Source: an uncultured Oscillochloris sp. (GTDB taxonomy: Bacteria > Chloroflexota > Chloroflexia > Chloroflexales > Chloroflexaceae). From it: a stretch of 12,066 nt of DNA. The stretch spans positions 1-12,066 of the forward strand of contig CAIRFY010000602.1 in NCBI GenBank assembly GCA_903877945.1. The letters run 5' to 3'. A program made the position numbers and the translations under genes. The first letter of the stretch is position 1. Every line of letters begins with the position of its first letter. Below, piece by piece: positions 1 to 7,081 of the stretch. The notes below the pieces were generated by a model, which made no database searches, had not been told where the DNA came from, and was given only the letters and a program-made list of their open reading frames with translations.

Positions 1-15
1 ATGAGGCGGTGAGGC

Positions 16-119
16 GCTCCGTATCGCCTCATCGCCTCATCGCCTCATCGCCTCATCGCAAGACGGTCACGCTGAATGTGCCCATTTTGAAACATGCATT
101 AGGCATGGTTCAAACCAGC
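16..119 (+). repeat. 104-bp intergenic repeat, copy A
   Basis: The copy begins with GCTCCGTATC, continues with four tandem GCCTCATC octamers (26-57), and ends with a 62-bp unique tail that closes in an imperfect palindrome around TTAGGCATGGTTC. A copy of equal length lies in opposite orientation at 11865-11968 and differs at 5 of 104 positions by eye. A shorter, diverged copy follows at 157-245. No reading frame here has a credible start. The family is unknown to me. It resembles a dispersed intergenic repeat or a small non-autonomous element rather than a gene. Confidence 0.8.
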
Positions 120-156
120 TTAACAATTCAGCGACGAAACGATGACGCGGTGAGGC

Positions 157-245
157 GCTCCGTATCGCCTCATCGCCTCATCGCCTCATCGCAAGACTGT
201 AAAGCTGAATGTGCCCATTTTGAAACATGCCTTAGACAAGGTTTC
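157..245 (+). repeat. Intergenic repeat, copy B (diverged)
   Basis: This copy has the same order of parts as copy A: GCTCCGTATC, three GCCTCATC octamers (167-190) instead of four, then the tail with the shared stretch GCTGAATGTGCCCATTTTGA. It diverges after ACATGCCTTAG, where the palindromic end is lost. The different octamer number suggests slippage within the tandem part. Confidence 0.75.
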
Positions 246-258
246 AGGTGCCAGGTTT

Positions 259-349
259 CAGCTTTACAGTGTGGCGATGAGGCGAGGATGCGACGAGGCG
301 ATGCTATCGCATCCTCGCCTCATCGCGTCTCCGCCACACGGTAAAGCTG
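259..349. repeat. Long imperfect inverted repeat (about 91 nt)
   Basis: The core is a perfect 20-bp inverted repeat, arms 274-293 and 307-326, around a 13-nt loop, and it is built from GCGATGAGG-type octamer sequence. It is nested inside outer arms GTGTGG/CCACAC (269-274 with 334-339) and CAGCTTTAC/GTAAAGCTG (259-267 with 341-349), with a small asymmetric internal loop. Transcribed from either strand it would fold into a long hairpin. No U-tract follows on either side, so I do not call it an intrinsic terminator. Confidence 0.8.
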
Positions 350-395
350 TTCTGAACCATGCATTAGGGTGACAGTTCCACGAGAGTACGTGACA

Positions 396-446
396 CGACA
401 AGGCGATGTCGGCGTGTCCCCGCCTCATCGCCTTATCGCCTTGTCG
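396..446. repeat. 12-bp inverted repeat downstream of the operon
   Basis: CGACAAGGCGAT (396-407) and ATCGCCTTGTCG (435-446) form a perfect 12-bp stem with a 27-nt loop. It lies 36 nt beyond the stop codon of the last minus-strand gene. It could end or stabilise the operon transcript, but no run of U follows in the minus direction, so a terminator role is only possible. The loop-side arm is again variant octamer sequence (CGCCTCAT, CGCCTTAT, CGCCTTGT). Confidence 0.6.
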
Positions 447-481
447 CCAAGCTATCATTGACCGAATAACACACATGCTGC

Positions 482-1111
482 CTAGCTCTTGTGATCGCTA
501 CCACTGTTGTTCACGACCGGGATCTTGATTCGCCGGACGGGGGCAGATGTCGCGTCAGGTGGTGTGATGGAGATAATACTATCCGTCACCGCAACAATGA
601 TTGCCCGACCGAGCTGGAAAATCCCTTCCGTCTGGAAGAAAAACCAGCGACTATAGAGGTTCCAGACATCGGTGCCAGTCGTGTAAACCTCTTTGGTAAA
701 CGCCTCAACCCCCTGCGGGGGCAGTACGCCGATCAGAAACCCGCGCAGTATGGACACCAAGGGCTGAAGAGAGAGGTCTACCTGAGCAGGAGCCGAACCT
801 ACGTTCGATCCCGTGCTAACACCGTTCGACGCTACGTAGGGTGGGGTGGAAGGCGGTGTATAACTGGGGGCAGGGGCACTCGTGGGCGCACGATAACTTT
901 CCATGTTCGACGCCTTAAACGTCGGCTCGCCTGGTGATAACCACGGGGCGCGTGCGGTGGAAACCGACGACGATGCAGATCCCGAGCTTACCCGACTTAC
1001 GCCTTGGCCCGGATCAAAACTCTGCGCCTCATCGTACTCAAGGTTCAGAAACCGACGAAGGAAGCCCGGCATCCATCTGTACGGGTTGTTGGTGGTGTCA
1101 TACTTAGCCAT
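482..1111 (-). CDS. Putative chlorosome envelope protein, CsmM/CsmN-like candidate (209 aa)
   Basis: This is the last gene of the operon. The ATG at 1111 is chosen because GAGAGG lies about 9 nt upstream and the product then begins MAKYDTTNNPYRW. The frame stays open upstream to 1285, but that part overlaps the previous gene. An aromatic and basic amphipathic N-terminus (about residues 8-30) is followed by a low-complexity Ser/Pro/Thr linker (about 35-110). A helical, hydrophobic and aromatic C-terminal region (about 113-183) ends in the tail PVRRIKIPVV. There is no signal peptide. A soluble linker plus an amphipathic domain would suit a protein of the chlorosome monolayer, and its operon contains csmA. 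I cannot match it to a named Csm protein with certainty, so the chlorosome assignment rests mainly on context. The tail motif resembles those in the two PH-like proteins of the same operon. Confidence 0.6.
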   Translation of the reverse strand: MAKYDTTNNPYRWMPGFLRRFLNLEYDEAQSFDPGQGVSRVSSGSASSSVSTARAPWLSPGEPTFKASNMESYRAPTSAPAPSYTPPSTPPYVASNGVSTGSNVGSAPAQVDLSLQPLVSILRGFLIGVLPPQGVEAFTKEVYTTGTDVWNLYSRWFFFQTEGIFQLGRAIIVAVTDSIISITPPDATSAPVRRIKIPVVNNSGSDHKS

Positions 1112-1142
1112 AACGGTGCCTCTCACTACGCCAAACAAACAC

Positions 1143-2027
1143 CTAGCCAAACGCAAGCAGCCGTCGTCGCTGACGCGTATGTGGTGCGAAGCAGACGTCG
1201 ATGATTTGCTCCAGATCGTCGTTCGGATAACGTCGATCAAGGGTTGTGACCGACTCAAACACATAGTTGAGTTGCTCGGGAGCAATCTCGTTCGTGCAGC
1301 GTACGACCCGCTTAATGAAATAGCGACGGTAGTTCAGGCTGTAGCGCAGGGTTACCGCAGCGACATGGTTAAGGATAGCATCCCGCAGTTCAAGGTTATC
1401 GCTATAACGTTTGAGCCAGCGGCCCAGGCCCAGTCGCTCGCTGCGATCAAGGTAGAAATTCACGAGGTCGGAGAGACTGACATCATTGTTGAGGGTGACA
1501 ATCTCGGCCCAACGCTTTGCGAAGGACTGGCGGGCGAAGGCGGAGATCTCGCCGAGTTGGTTAATTAAGTTGCTGGCGGTATAGTAGGGTTCGCGCTCGA
1601 AGGTGCGATTCAGCCCCGTCTCGCGCTCAGCCAGAAGCGAGAGCGCCTCGCGCAGCACGCCATCGCTGTTATCGTAGCCGCCGCTCCGCATGTGCATCTC
1701 GTGGGCAAGCTCGTGGAGTGCGATCCCGATACTACCGTCCTCATCCCATCGTCCAAGGCTCACAACCGAGCCACTGGTCGGTGAGAAACTGCCACTATCA
1801 CCCCAAGGACTCATTCCGGCCCCGCCGTCAAGCGCCTCGAAGATAAGCCGTTGCTCAAGGATGCCAGAGGCCAAATCCGCCCCCCACATATGACGCGCCA
1901 GACGACGAAGCTTGCGTGCCATCTGGGTGGGGCGATAGTGATACTCGCCGACGTTCAGAGTCTGCTCGCCGGCCCGCTCCATATCAACCACCACACGCTG
2001 GCCGCCGGAACGGAAAAGCAATTGCAT
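1143..2027 (-). CDS. HExxH metallopeptidase-like protein (294 aa)
   Basis: The product carries ALHELAHEMH, a zinc-binding HExxH motif with H105, E106 and H109. E128 in LREALSLLAE lies 19 residues after the second histidine, the spacing expected of the third ligand in gluzincin-type metallopeptidases. The rest is mostly helical, with many charged residues and no signal peptide or membrane segment, so it is probably cytoplasmic. The ATG lies 2 nt after the stop of the hydrolase gene. Its AAGGGGG ribosome binding site lies inside the last codons of that gene, which implies translational coupling. The next gene starts 31 nt downstream. I do not recognise the family by name. The place in a chlorosome operon makes processing of a chlorosome protein, such as the C-terminal extension of CsmA, a reasonable but unproven role. 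A non-proteolytic metal-binding role is also possible. Confidence 0.8.
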   Translation of the reverse strand: MQLLFRSGGQRVVVDMERAGEQTLNVGEYHYRPTQMARKLRRLARHMWGADLASGILEQRLIFEALDGGAGMSPWGDSGSFSPTSGSVVSLGRWDEDGSIGIALHELAHEMHMRSGGYDNSDGVLREALSLLAERETGLNRTFEREPYYTASNLINQLGEISAFARQSFAKRWAEIVTLNNDVSLSDLVNFYLDRSERLGLGRWLKRYSDNLELRDAILNHVAAVTLRYSLNYRRYFIKRVVRCTNEIAPEQLNYVFESVTTLDRRYPNDDLEQIIDVCFAPHTRQRRRLLAFG

Positions 2028-2029
2028 TG

Positions 2030-3025
2030 TTACCCCCTTACGCCGCGAAGAAAGAGTCGTAAGATCTGCCCTACTTGCTCGGGCAGCTCAAAGAGGATCA
2101 AGTGACCACACTTTGGCACTTCCAGGTAGGTGCCATTTTGCGCCAGGGCCATCAGCTTACGTCCGCTGGCCGGGCGCATAACCGGGTCGCCGGCACCAGC
2201 GACCAGCAGGGTCGGCTGTTGCAGACCGCGCATCTGCTCACCCACGGCGTCGAGAACCTCGCGCCGGGCGATTTCGCGGCTCGAAACCCGAATTGCCTCG
2301 GGGTCGCAGCAGCGCAGGCTGAGAGTGCCGAGTTTGACATCATTCACTGGCGGGGTATTCTTGGCGAGTACCAGACGGGCATAGATAAAAGGCAGCCACC
2401 ACAGCCCGAGCCGCTCAATCGGCCGCAGCAGCCGGTTGAAGACGAAATCGAGCAGTTTAGGGACAAACTTAGACGCAAAGGGATAATAGGGCATCAGGCT
2501 AAAGTTAAGGAACGTCAGCGAGCGCACCCGATCAGGGACAGTCGCCCCATAATGGAGAGCGACAAAGGCTCCAAGCGAGAACGACGCAACGTGCTGCGGG
2601 CCAAGGCCGAGCGCATTGCCAAGGGTCTGCAAATCCTTGCTAAAGCCCGCTATGGTATAGTCGCACGCCGGGTCGCTATCAGAGAACCCGTGCCCCTTGA
2701 GATCATAACTGATCACCCGATAGCCTGCATCTGCCAAGGGATCAATAATACGATGCCACCAGAGTGCCGAACAATCCCAGCCATGCACAAGTATCAGTGG
2801 CTCACCATTGCGTGGGCCGACATCCTGGTAATGGTGGACAACCCCATTCAGCTCAATGAACTGCGCCCGACGAAGCAGTTCAAGCTCGTGCTCAAATCGG
2901 TGGCGATCGCCATGGCTGAGCCTACCAGCGAGCTTCGTCTCAACCTCAGCTCGATACGACGTATATTTTGCTGTCGGCAGAGATGTCTGCGGCGGCACCC
3001 CAACCGCAATTGTACCACTCAGCAC
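2030..3025 (-). CDS. Alpha/beta hydrolase (331 aa from GTG)
   Basis: This is an alpha/beta-hydrolase fold protein. The oxyanion-hole motif LVHGWD (H81-G82-W83) precedes the strand ISYDLKGHGFSD, the nucleophile elbow SFSLG (Ser150), the acid GAGDPVM (Asp280) and the base CGHLILFE (His308). The elbow is S-x-S-x-G rather than the usual G-x-S-x-G. A cap region rich in aromatic residues (about 175-225) suggests a hydrophobic substrate. The start is chosen at GTG 3025 because a perfect GGAGGT lies 6 nt upstream. In-frame GTG 3049 and ATG 3043 would add 8 or 6 residues. The gene is coupled to the metallopeptidase gene downstream. The substrate is unknown. In this operon an esterase or acyltransferase acting on chlorosome lipids (wax or galactolipid) or on esterified bacteriochlorophyll is conceivable. 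BchO-type proteins share the fold, but I cannot assign it to them. Confidence 0.85.
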   Translation of the reverse strand: MLSGTIAVGVPPQTSLPTAKYTSYRAEVETKLAGRLSHGDRHRFEHELELLRRAQFIELNGVVHHYQDVGPRNGEPLILVHGWDCSALWWHRIIDPLADAGYRVISYDLKGHGFSDSDPACDYTIAGFSKDLQTLGNALGLGPQHVASFSLGAFVALHYGATVPDRVRSLTFLNFSLMPYYPFASKFVPKLLDFVFNRLLRPIERLGLWWLPFIYARLVLAKNTPPVNDVKLGTLSLRCCDPEAIRVSSREIARREVLDAVGEQMRGLQQPTLLVAGAGDPVMRPASGRKLMALAQNGTYLEVPKCGHLILFELPEQVGQILRLFLRGVRG

Positions 3026-3061
3026 CGCATTACCTCCATCCATATCCACAGCCAGAGGTGG

Positions 3062-4165
3062 CTACTCAACCCAGAGACGGAGAACTTCGCCCTCAACCCG
3101 TGCGCGCAGCCGCCCGCCCTCACTCAAGCCAGACAGCAACATATGGCGACGAACCTGACCAAGGCGCACCACCACCTCCTCGTTCGCCACAGCGATATCG
3201 AGAGCCTTGGCATTGAGGAACGGGATCGCCAGACGCAGTTCGCGCTCCGCAGTCGTCGTCGTATGCGCCGGAGGCGTATTGATATCACCATCGCGATAGA
3301 GAATAGCGCCACGAAGCGCCCACGCATCGCGATCAGTCGGTGTTGAGAAAAGCGGCTCAATTCGTAACGTCGGACGGGCATGTCCGCCCTCGTGTCCAAA
3401 GATTTGGCGTGTCTCAAAGCTGACATCCGTCGGCTCGCCGGGGACAATCAACTCATCGACAGCCAAGCCATAGAGGCCGAGGATGCTGAGGTCACTCTGG
3501 ATAGTCGGCAGCCGCAACTCCTCGGGGCTGGTGACGAGGCGCACCCGTGTCCCGGTAGATGCGTCAAGCCGAGCGCGGTACCCCTCAAATTCAGCGCGCA
3601 GATCCTGGAGCGGCGCAACCGTACTGGTCGAAATAAGCGCCGAAGGAATAAGTGCCGCATCCTGAGACGTGCGTGAGCGTCCGGGGCCACGATCCAACCC
3701 GAAGACCAGCCGGAGCAACCAGCGTGTCGCATCGGACAGGGCCAATCCACGGATGAGGCTATCGGGCGTGGGGCCATCGAGAACCAGCAGGTCAAAGTTT
3801 CCCGTCTCTCGGGCGCGTTCGCCCACGATGAGGGCGCTAATGGCGTCCATCCCCGGAAAACTGGGCAGTTCGTCGCTGCTGATGTCGCGCAGGCGCGAGG
3901 TTAGCCCGTTGCGCAGCGCCGGGCGCAGAAGCTCCCAGCGCGCACTGATCTCCTCCGTTGGGTCAATCTCGATTGCTGCGAGGTTTGCCTCCAATTCAAG
4001 CGGGCGTGAGCTAAGATTTTGGCCAAGGAGCGCACCGATCAGATGGCTCGGGCCAGCGGAGGCGAGCAACACACGCTGGCCTCGTCGGGCGGCGTGGAAC
4101 GCCGTGGCGAGGGCTGCAGCGCTGCGATGGAGCATTGTATGGCCGGAAAAGATTAACAGTCGCAT
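3062..4165 (-). CDS. Degenerate ArsA/Get3-like protein lacking the P-loop (367 aa)
   Basis: It is a full-length relative of the two ArsA-type ATPases in the operon, but the nucleotide-binding motifs are gone. Where the others read GKGGxGKT, it has SGHTMLHRS. The switch I segment S(T/S)DPAHSLAD becomes SAGPSHLIGA. The switch II segment D(C/T)APTGxTLRLL becomes DGPTPDSLIRGL. The PGMDA segment and the C-terminal Hsp20-like beta domain (about 295-365, LRLAIPFLNAKALDI to GEVLRLWVE) are kept. The frame is intact over the whole length, so this is a conserved-looking pseudo-ATPase rather than a decayed gene. Start ATG 4165 aligns with the paralogs' MRxLIF and MTRVII starts. An in-frame GTG at 4216, 5 nt after the previous stop, would add 17 residues, and neither start has a clear Shine-Dalgarno. 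The gene is adjacent to the second ATPase and may form a hetero-oligomer with one of the active paralogs. Confidence 0.85.
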   Translation of the reverse strand: MRLLIFSGHTMLHRSAAALATAFHAARRGQRVLLASAGPSHLIGALLGQNLSSRPLELEANLAAIEIDPTEEISARWELLRPALRNGLTSRLRDISSDELPSFPGMDAISALIVGERARETGNFDLLVLDGPTPDSLIRGLALSDATRWLLRLVFGLDRGPGRSRTSQDAALIPSALISTSTVAPLQDLRAEFEGYRARLDASTGTRVRLVTSPEELRLPTIQSDLSILGLYGLAVDELIVPGEPTDVSFETRQIFGHEGGHARPTLRIEPLFSTPTDRDAWALRGAILYRDGDINTPPAHTTTTAERELRLAIPFLNAKALDIAVANEEVVVRLGQVRRHMLLSGLSEGGRLRARVEGEVLRLWVE

Positions 4166-4221
4166 GTATAGTGTATCGTGCCGCGTAGCAAGCGCCTCGC
4201 GCTCACCATCCAGCACGTGTA

Positions 4222-5466
4222 TTAGGCCGCCTCAACGCGCACCTTATCGGCGGGGTCGGGCGCACGTTCAGACTGACTGCCTCCGGGAACTTCGTGAAAC
4301 TCTAGGCGAAGCACACCATCCTCGTAGCGGTGTTTTCCGAGTTTACAGTCGTAGAGGATGCGCGGCAGAGCGATTGTACGCTGAAGCCGACCGACGGTGA
4401 TCGTCAAGTCGGTGCCATTGCGGATAAGATCGACAGTATCGCCATCACCAATGAAAGGCAGGCGCAGACACAGGTCGAAGAGGCCAGATTCGCCCTCATC
4501 ATTCCACTGGTCGAGCCAGATCGGTCGCTCGTCGAACAGCAAGGCACCGGGATCGGTATCGCCAAACGTAGCGCGTCCAATCTCCTCAAGGGCGGTAATG
4601 CCAATCGGTTCGCCTTCCTGGAGTACCGTGCGAAAAATCGGCGTGGGCATAAAGCTACTATCGATATCGGCCAGATAGCCGCGCTGGAGGCTCACCCAGT
4701 AATCGAAGTAGGGGCCGAGGTCGGCGCGGCGGGGCAAAATCTTATTGACCATGATCGCGTCGAGCATCAGGCCGTAAAGATTGATGAAGGTGTAGGCCCG
4801 GCGGGTCTCCATAAGGGGCAACTTCTCGGGGTTGAGTACCAACCGGATGCTCACCTCAGGACTGAGCAAGAAGTTCGCAAGCTGCTCCATCTTCTCTAGG
4901 AGCGTGCCCACCTCATCGAAGAAGCGATCCTCGGGCAGATCGCGGCGGAAGGGGCGAGCCACATTTGCGATACCCCGATAGACCTTGAAGAACTTCTTAC
5001 CGGCGTCACCGCCGATGATCAACTCGGGATACGCCAGGAGTCGCAAGGTATTGCCGGTAGGTGCCGTATCGAGGACAATCGCATCCCAGCGACCGCTCTG
5101 GGCCTCGGCCATCACGCGCTGGAGGGCAAGGATCTCATCGAGCCCTGGCTGGTTCGCCAGTTCAGCCGCCGTCGAGCGTTCGACTCCACGGTTCGAGTAG
5201 GTGGAGGTGACAAACTGCTGAAACCCGCTCAGGTTCTGCCGCCACTCGTAGATCGTATCCACCTCAAGGCCATAGAGGCAAGGCGCGATCTGCGTGGCCC
5301 GGTCGCGGCTGATCTCAACGCCGAGCGCATCGGCCAGTGAATGGGCGGGATCGCTAGAAAGCACGAGTGTGCGCCGCCCCATACGGGCGAGCACCGTCGC
5401 AGTGGCCGCCGAGAGAGTGGTTTTACCAGTCCCACCCTTGCCTGAGTAGATGATGACTCGCGTCAT
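4222..5466 (-). CDS. ArsA/Get3-family ATPase with C-terminal Hsp20-like domain, second copy (414 aa)
   Basis: Members of this P-loop ATPase family work as dimers and either drive arsenite pumps (ArsA) or chaperone hydrophobic proteins to membranes (Get3). The P-loop GKGGTGKT spans residues 9-16, switch I SSDPAHSLAD starts at 37, and switch II LDTAPTGNTLRLL is centred on D133. A conserved PGLDE segment lies at 107-111. An Hsp20-like beta domain fills about 328-391. The Get3 CxxC motif is absent, and the few cysteines are scattered and do not match the ArsA arsenite site, so a role in arsenic export is unlikely. The start follows the family's M-x-x-x-I pattern, although the preceding TGACACTACCCT has no Shine-Dalgarno. 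A 10-bp hairpin lies in the 75-nt gap upstream. Co-transcription with csmA suggests work on chlorosome proteins. Confidence 0.92.
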   Translation of the reverse strand: MTRVIIYSGKGGTGKTTLSAATATVLARMGRRTLVLSSDPAHSLADALGVEISRDRATQIAPCLYGLEVDTIYEWRQNLSGFQQFVTSTYSNRGVERSTAAELANQPGLDEILALQRVMAEAQSGRWDAIVLDTAPTGNTLRLLAYPELIIGGDAGKKFFKVYRGIANVARPFRRDLPEDRFFDEVGTLLEKMEQLANFLLSPEVSIRLVLNPEKLPLMETRRAYTFINLYGLMLDAIMVNKILPRRADLGPYFDYWVSLQRGYLADIDSSFMPTPIFRTVLQEGEPIGITALEEIGRATFGDTDPGALLFDERPIWLDQWNDEGESGLFDLCLRLPFIGDGDTVDLIRNGTDLTITVGRLQRTIALPRILYDCKLGKHRYEDGVLRLEFHEVPGGSQSERAPDPADKVRVEAA

Positions 5467-5487
5467 AGGGTAGTGTCAACCATATCT

Positions 5488-5529
5488 TGTGTGAGGTATG
5501 AGCGTCGGAAGGCGATCACACCTCACACA
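5488..5529 (-). other. Intercistronic inverted repeat
   Basis: TGTGTGAGGT (5488-5497) and ACCTCACACA (5520-5529) form a perfect 10-bp stem around a 22-nt loop. The repeat lies between the second PH-like gene and the second ATPase gene. No U-run follows in the minus direction. It may affect mRNA stability or be a binding site for a dimeric regulator. Confidence 0.55.
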
Positions 5530-5541
5530 GAAGCACAATCG

Positions 5542-7014
5542 CTATCGCTCATCGTCGCTGACGACTGCCGACACCGGTCGCTGCTCCTCGTCATTGCGAC
5601 TTATCGCCAGCCGACGCACGGGGACGCGCTGAGGGGCGGGAACCACCCGTGGCACCACAGACACCTCGGGCGCTGCCCGTGCCGCAGCAGGCACCACGGA
5701 CACCTCAGGCGCTGCCCGTGCCACCACAGACACCCTGGGTGCGACATCACCCACGGATTGATCCGCACGACGCACGCTAATGCTACGGCGAACAGCACCA
5801 GGCGCGGGAGTCTCGGTTGAAGGCGAACTCTCAACTGGTGCGATCTGCGGAGGACTCTCAGCCCGAGCGGGAGTACCGTGCTGATCCGTTGAACCCACCT
5901 GGATGCGGTTGCGTCGAGCCGGGGACTGGGCCCCGACCGTCGCGTCTGGTGCGGGTTCAGCGAAGCGGACAACCGCACGCACCACCGGGCCAACGGAGGC
6001 AAAGGGGCCATTTTGCGCCTCTTGCTGCGCGGCAGCCTGGTAGATACCAAACATCGCATTGCGGCGCACCTGCGGGTCTTGCATCCCGCTCACCATCTCG
6101 GTTGCCCCACTCATGATCTCACCTGCGCGGCGCATGCTCCGGGCGAGACTTCGAGGCGCCTCAAGGAAGAGTTGCAAGGTACGGCTCATCTCGTACATGC
6201 TGGGCTGCTCGGGCATACCTGACATCTGGTTCGGCATCGGCATCCGACCGGGCATCGGCATCCGGCCCGGCATGGGAAGGGCGGGCGTACCATCGCCAGC
6301 GGGCAAGCTACTCCGGCGGCTCTCATAGTCGGAGATCAGATTACCGGTGCTTTTCGGCGCATCTTCTGACCCATCGACAGCGCGCTGCCACCAGCGCCGT
6401 TTGGGCTTTGCAGCAGGCTTAGGTGGGGGGGGAGGCATCAGCGGCTCAGGCGCAAATACAAAGGAGGACATCGCTCGTTGCTTATCGAGCGTGGGGAACT
6501 GCGCGGCGAAGGCCGCCTGTAGCGTCTCGCCCGTCATCCCCGCTATAGTCTGGTCACCGATCCAGCCAATCATATTGGACAGCGGCGTAATATCATCGGC
6601 GGGCATATAATCGAGCGTATTAACAATCAGCCGCTCGCTTTGGGGCCGATCTGCAACTGCCCCGCGAAGTGAAATGCGGCGCGTGCGGGGGGCGACAGCG
6701 GGCAGGCGGAAGGCCATCACGACCCGCCCGTGCCACGGATCCCACGTCTCTGCCTTCGCCACATCCGCATCCTGCCAGGAAAACTTATCAATCGTATCGT
6801 TGAAAAACCCACGAGCCCACATGATCAGCCGTCGGTCGGTGAGAGCAACGAAGTCAGTGAGAGCAATCCCACCGATGCGTCGGCGTTTCTCGTCCAGCAA
6901 TATGCCATCGAAGAGCGCAAGGAGCAGTTCATCCTCTTCCAGGATGCCGCGTTGGCGCAACTCCTCAGCGCTGGCTAGATTAACATTCGTGCCGAGGTAC
7001 GGGTGGATACTCAT
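5542..7014 (-). CDS. Putative chlorosome protein with N-terminal bacterial PH-like domain, larger paralog (490 aa)
   Basis: The N-terminal domain (about residues 15-135) has the bacterial PH/YokE-like signature: LEEDELLLALFDGILLD, then TDFVALTDRRLIMWARG, then WDPWHGRVVMAF. A Pro-rich linker follows (MPPPPPKP, KPKRRWW), then a GRMPMP repeat near 249-262, a helical segment (about 273-335), and a disordered Ala/Pro/Val-rich tail with APEVSVVP repeats and the basic motifs RRNRIQV, VRRSISVRR and VRRLAISRN. There is no signal peptide or membrane segment. Two adjacent ATGs exist. The second (7014) is chosen because AGGAGG lies 6 nt upstream of it against 3 nt for the first. The next gene upstream encodes a paralog with the same architecture. 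The operon points to a chlorosome envelope or assembly protein, possibly of the CsmO/CsmP group of Chloroflexus, but I cannot confirm which. Confidence 0.85.
   Translation of the reverse strand: MSIHPYLGTNVNLASAEELRQRGILEEDELLLALFDGILLDEKRRRIGGIALTDFVALTDRRLIMWARGFFNDTIDKFSWQDADVAKAETWDPWHGRVVMAFRLPAVAPRTRRISLRGAVADRPQSERLIVNTLDYMPADDITPLSNMIGWIGDQTIAGMTGETLQAAFAAQFPTLDKQRAMSSFVFAPEPLMPPPPPKPAAKPKRRWWQRAVDGSEDAPKSTGNLISDYESRRSSLPAGDGTPALPMPGRMPMPGRMPMPNQMSGMPEQPSMYEMSRTLQLFLEAPRSLARSMRRAGEIMSGATEMVSGMQDPQVRRNAMFGIYQAAAQQEAQNGPFASVGPVVRAVVRFAEPAPDATVGAQSPARRNRIQVGSTDQHGTPARAESPPQIAPVESSPSTETPAPGAVRRSISVRRADQSVGDVAPRVSVVARAAPEVSVVPAAARAAPEVSVVPRVVPAPQRVPVRRLAISRNDEEQRPVSAVVSDDER
5651..5740. repeat. 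39-bp tandem repeat inside the PH-like gene
   Basis: A unit beginning GGCACCACAGACACCTC at 5651 recurs at 5690 with few changes, and a third shortened unit starts near 5720. In the protein this gives successive VSVV segments in the contexts ARAAPEVSVVP, AARAAPEVSVVP and PRVSVVA. The length changes are multiples of three, so the frame is preserved. Confidence 0.7.
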
Positions 7015-7081
7015 CATCTACCTCCTAGGGCTGCTGACGGGGGCTGGTCGGCGGTAAAGGCCGGATCATCAGGCCCTACGC

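Noticed and set aside
259..446. Intrinsic terminators for the chlorosome operon
   Set aside because: Both hairpins are strong but neither is followed by a U-run on the minus strand, so they are listed as inverted repeats.
482..1285. Longer form of the last operon gene starting at 1285
   Set aside because: The added 58 residues overlap the metallopeptidase gene and lack a ribosome binding site, while ATG 1111 has GAGAGG upstream.
2075..3346. 423-codon open frame on the plus strand
   Set aside because: It runs antisense across the hydrolase gene and the end of the pseudo-ATPase gene, has no recognisable domain, and is incompatible with the clear motifs on the other strand.
3062..4165. Decayed pseudogene of an ArsA ATPase
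   Set aside because: There is no frameshift or stop over the whole length and the C-terminal domain is conserved, which fits a functional pseudo-ATPase better.
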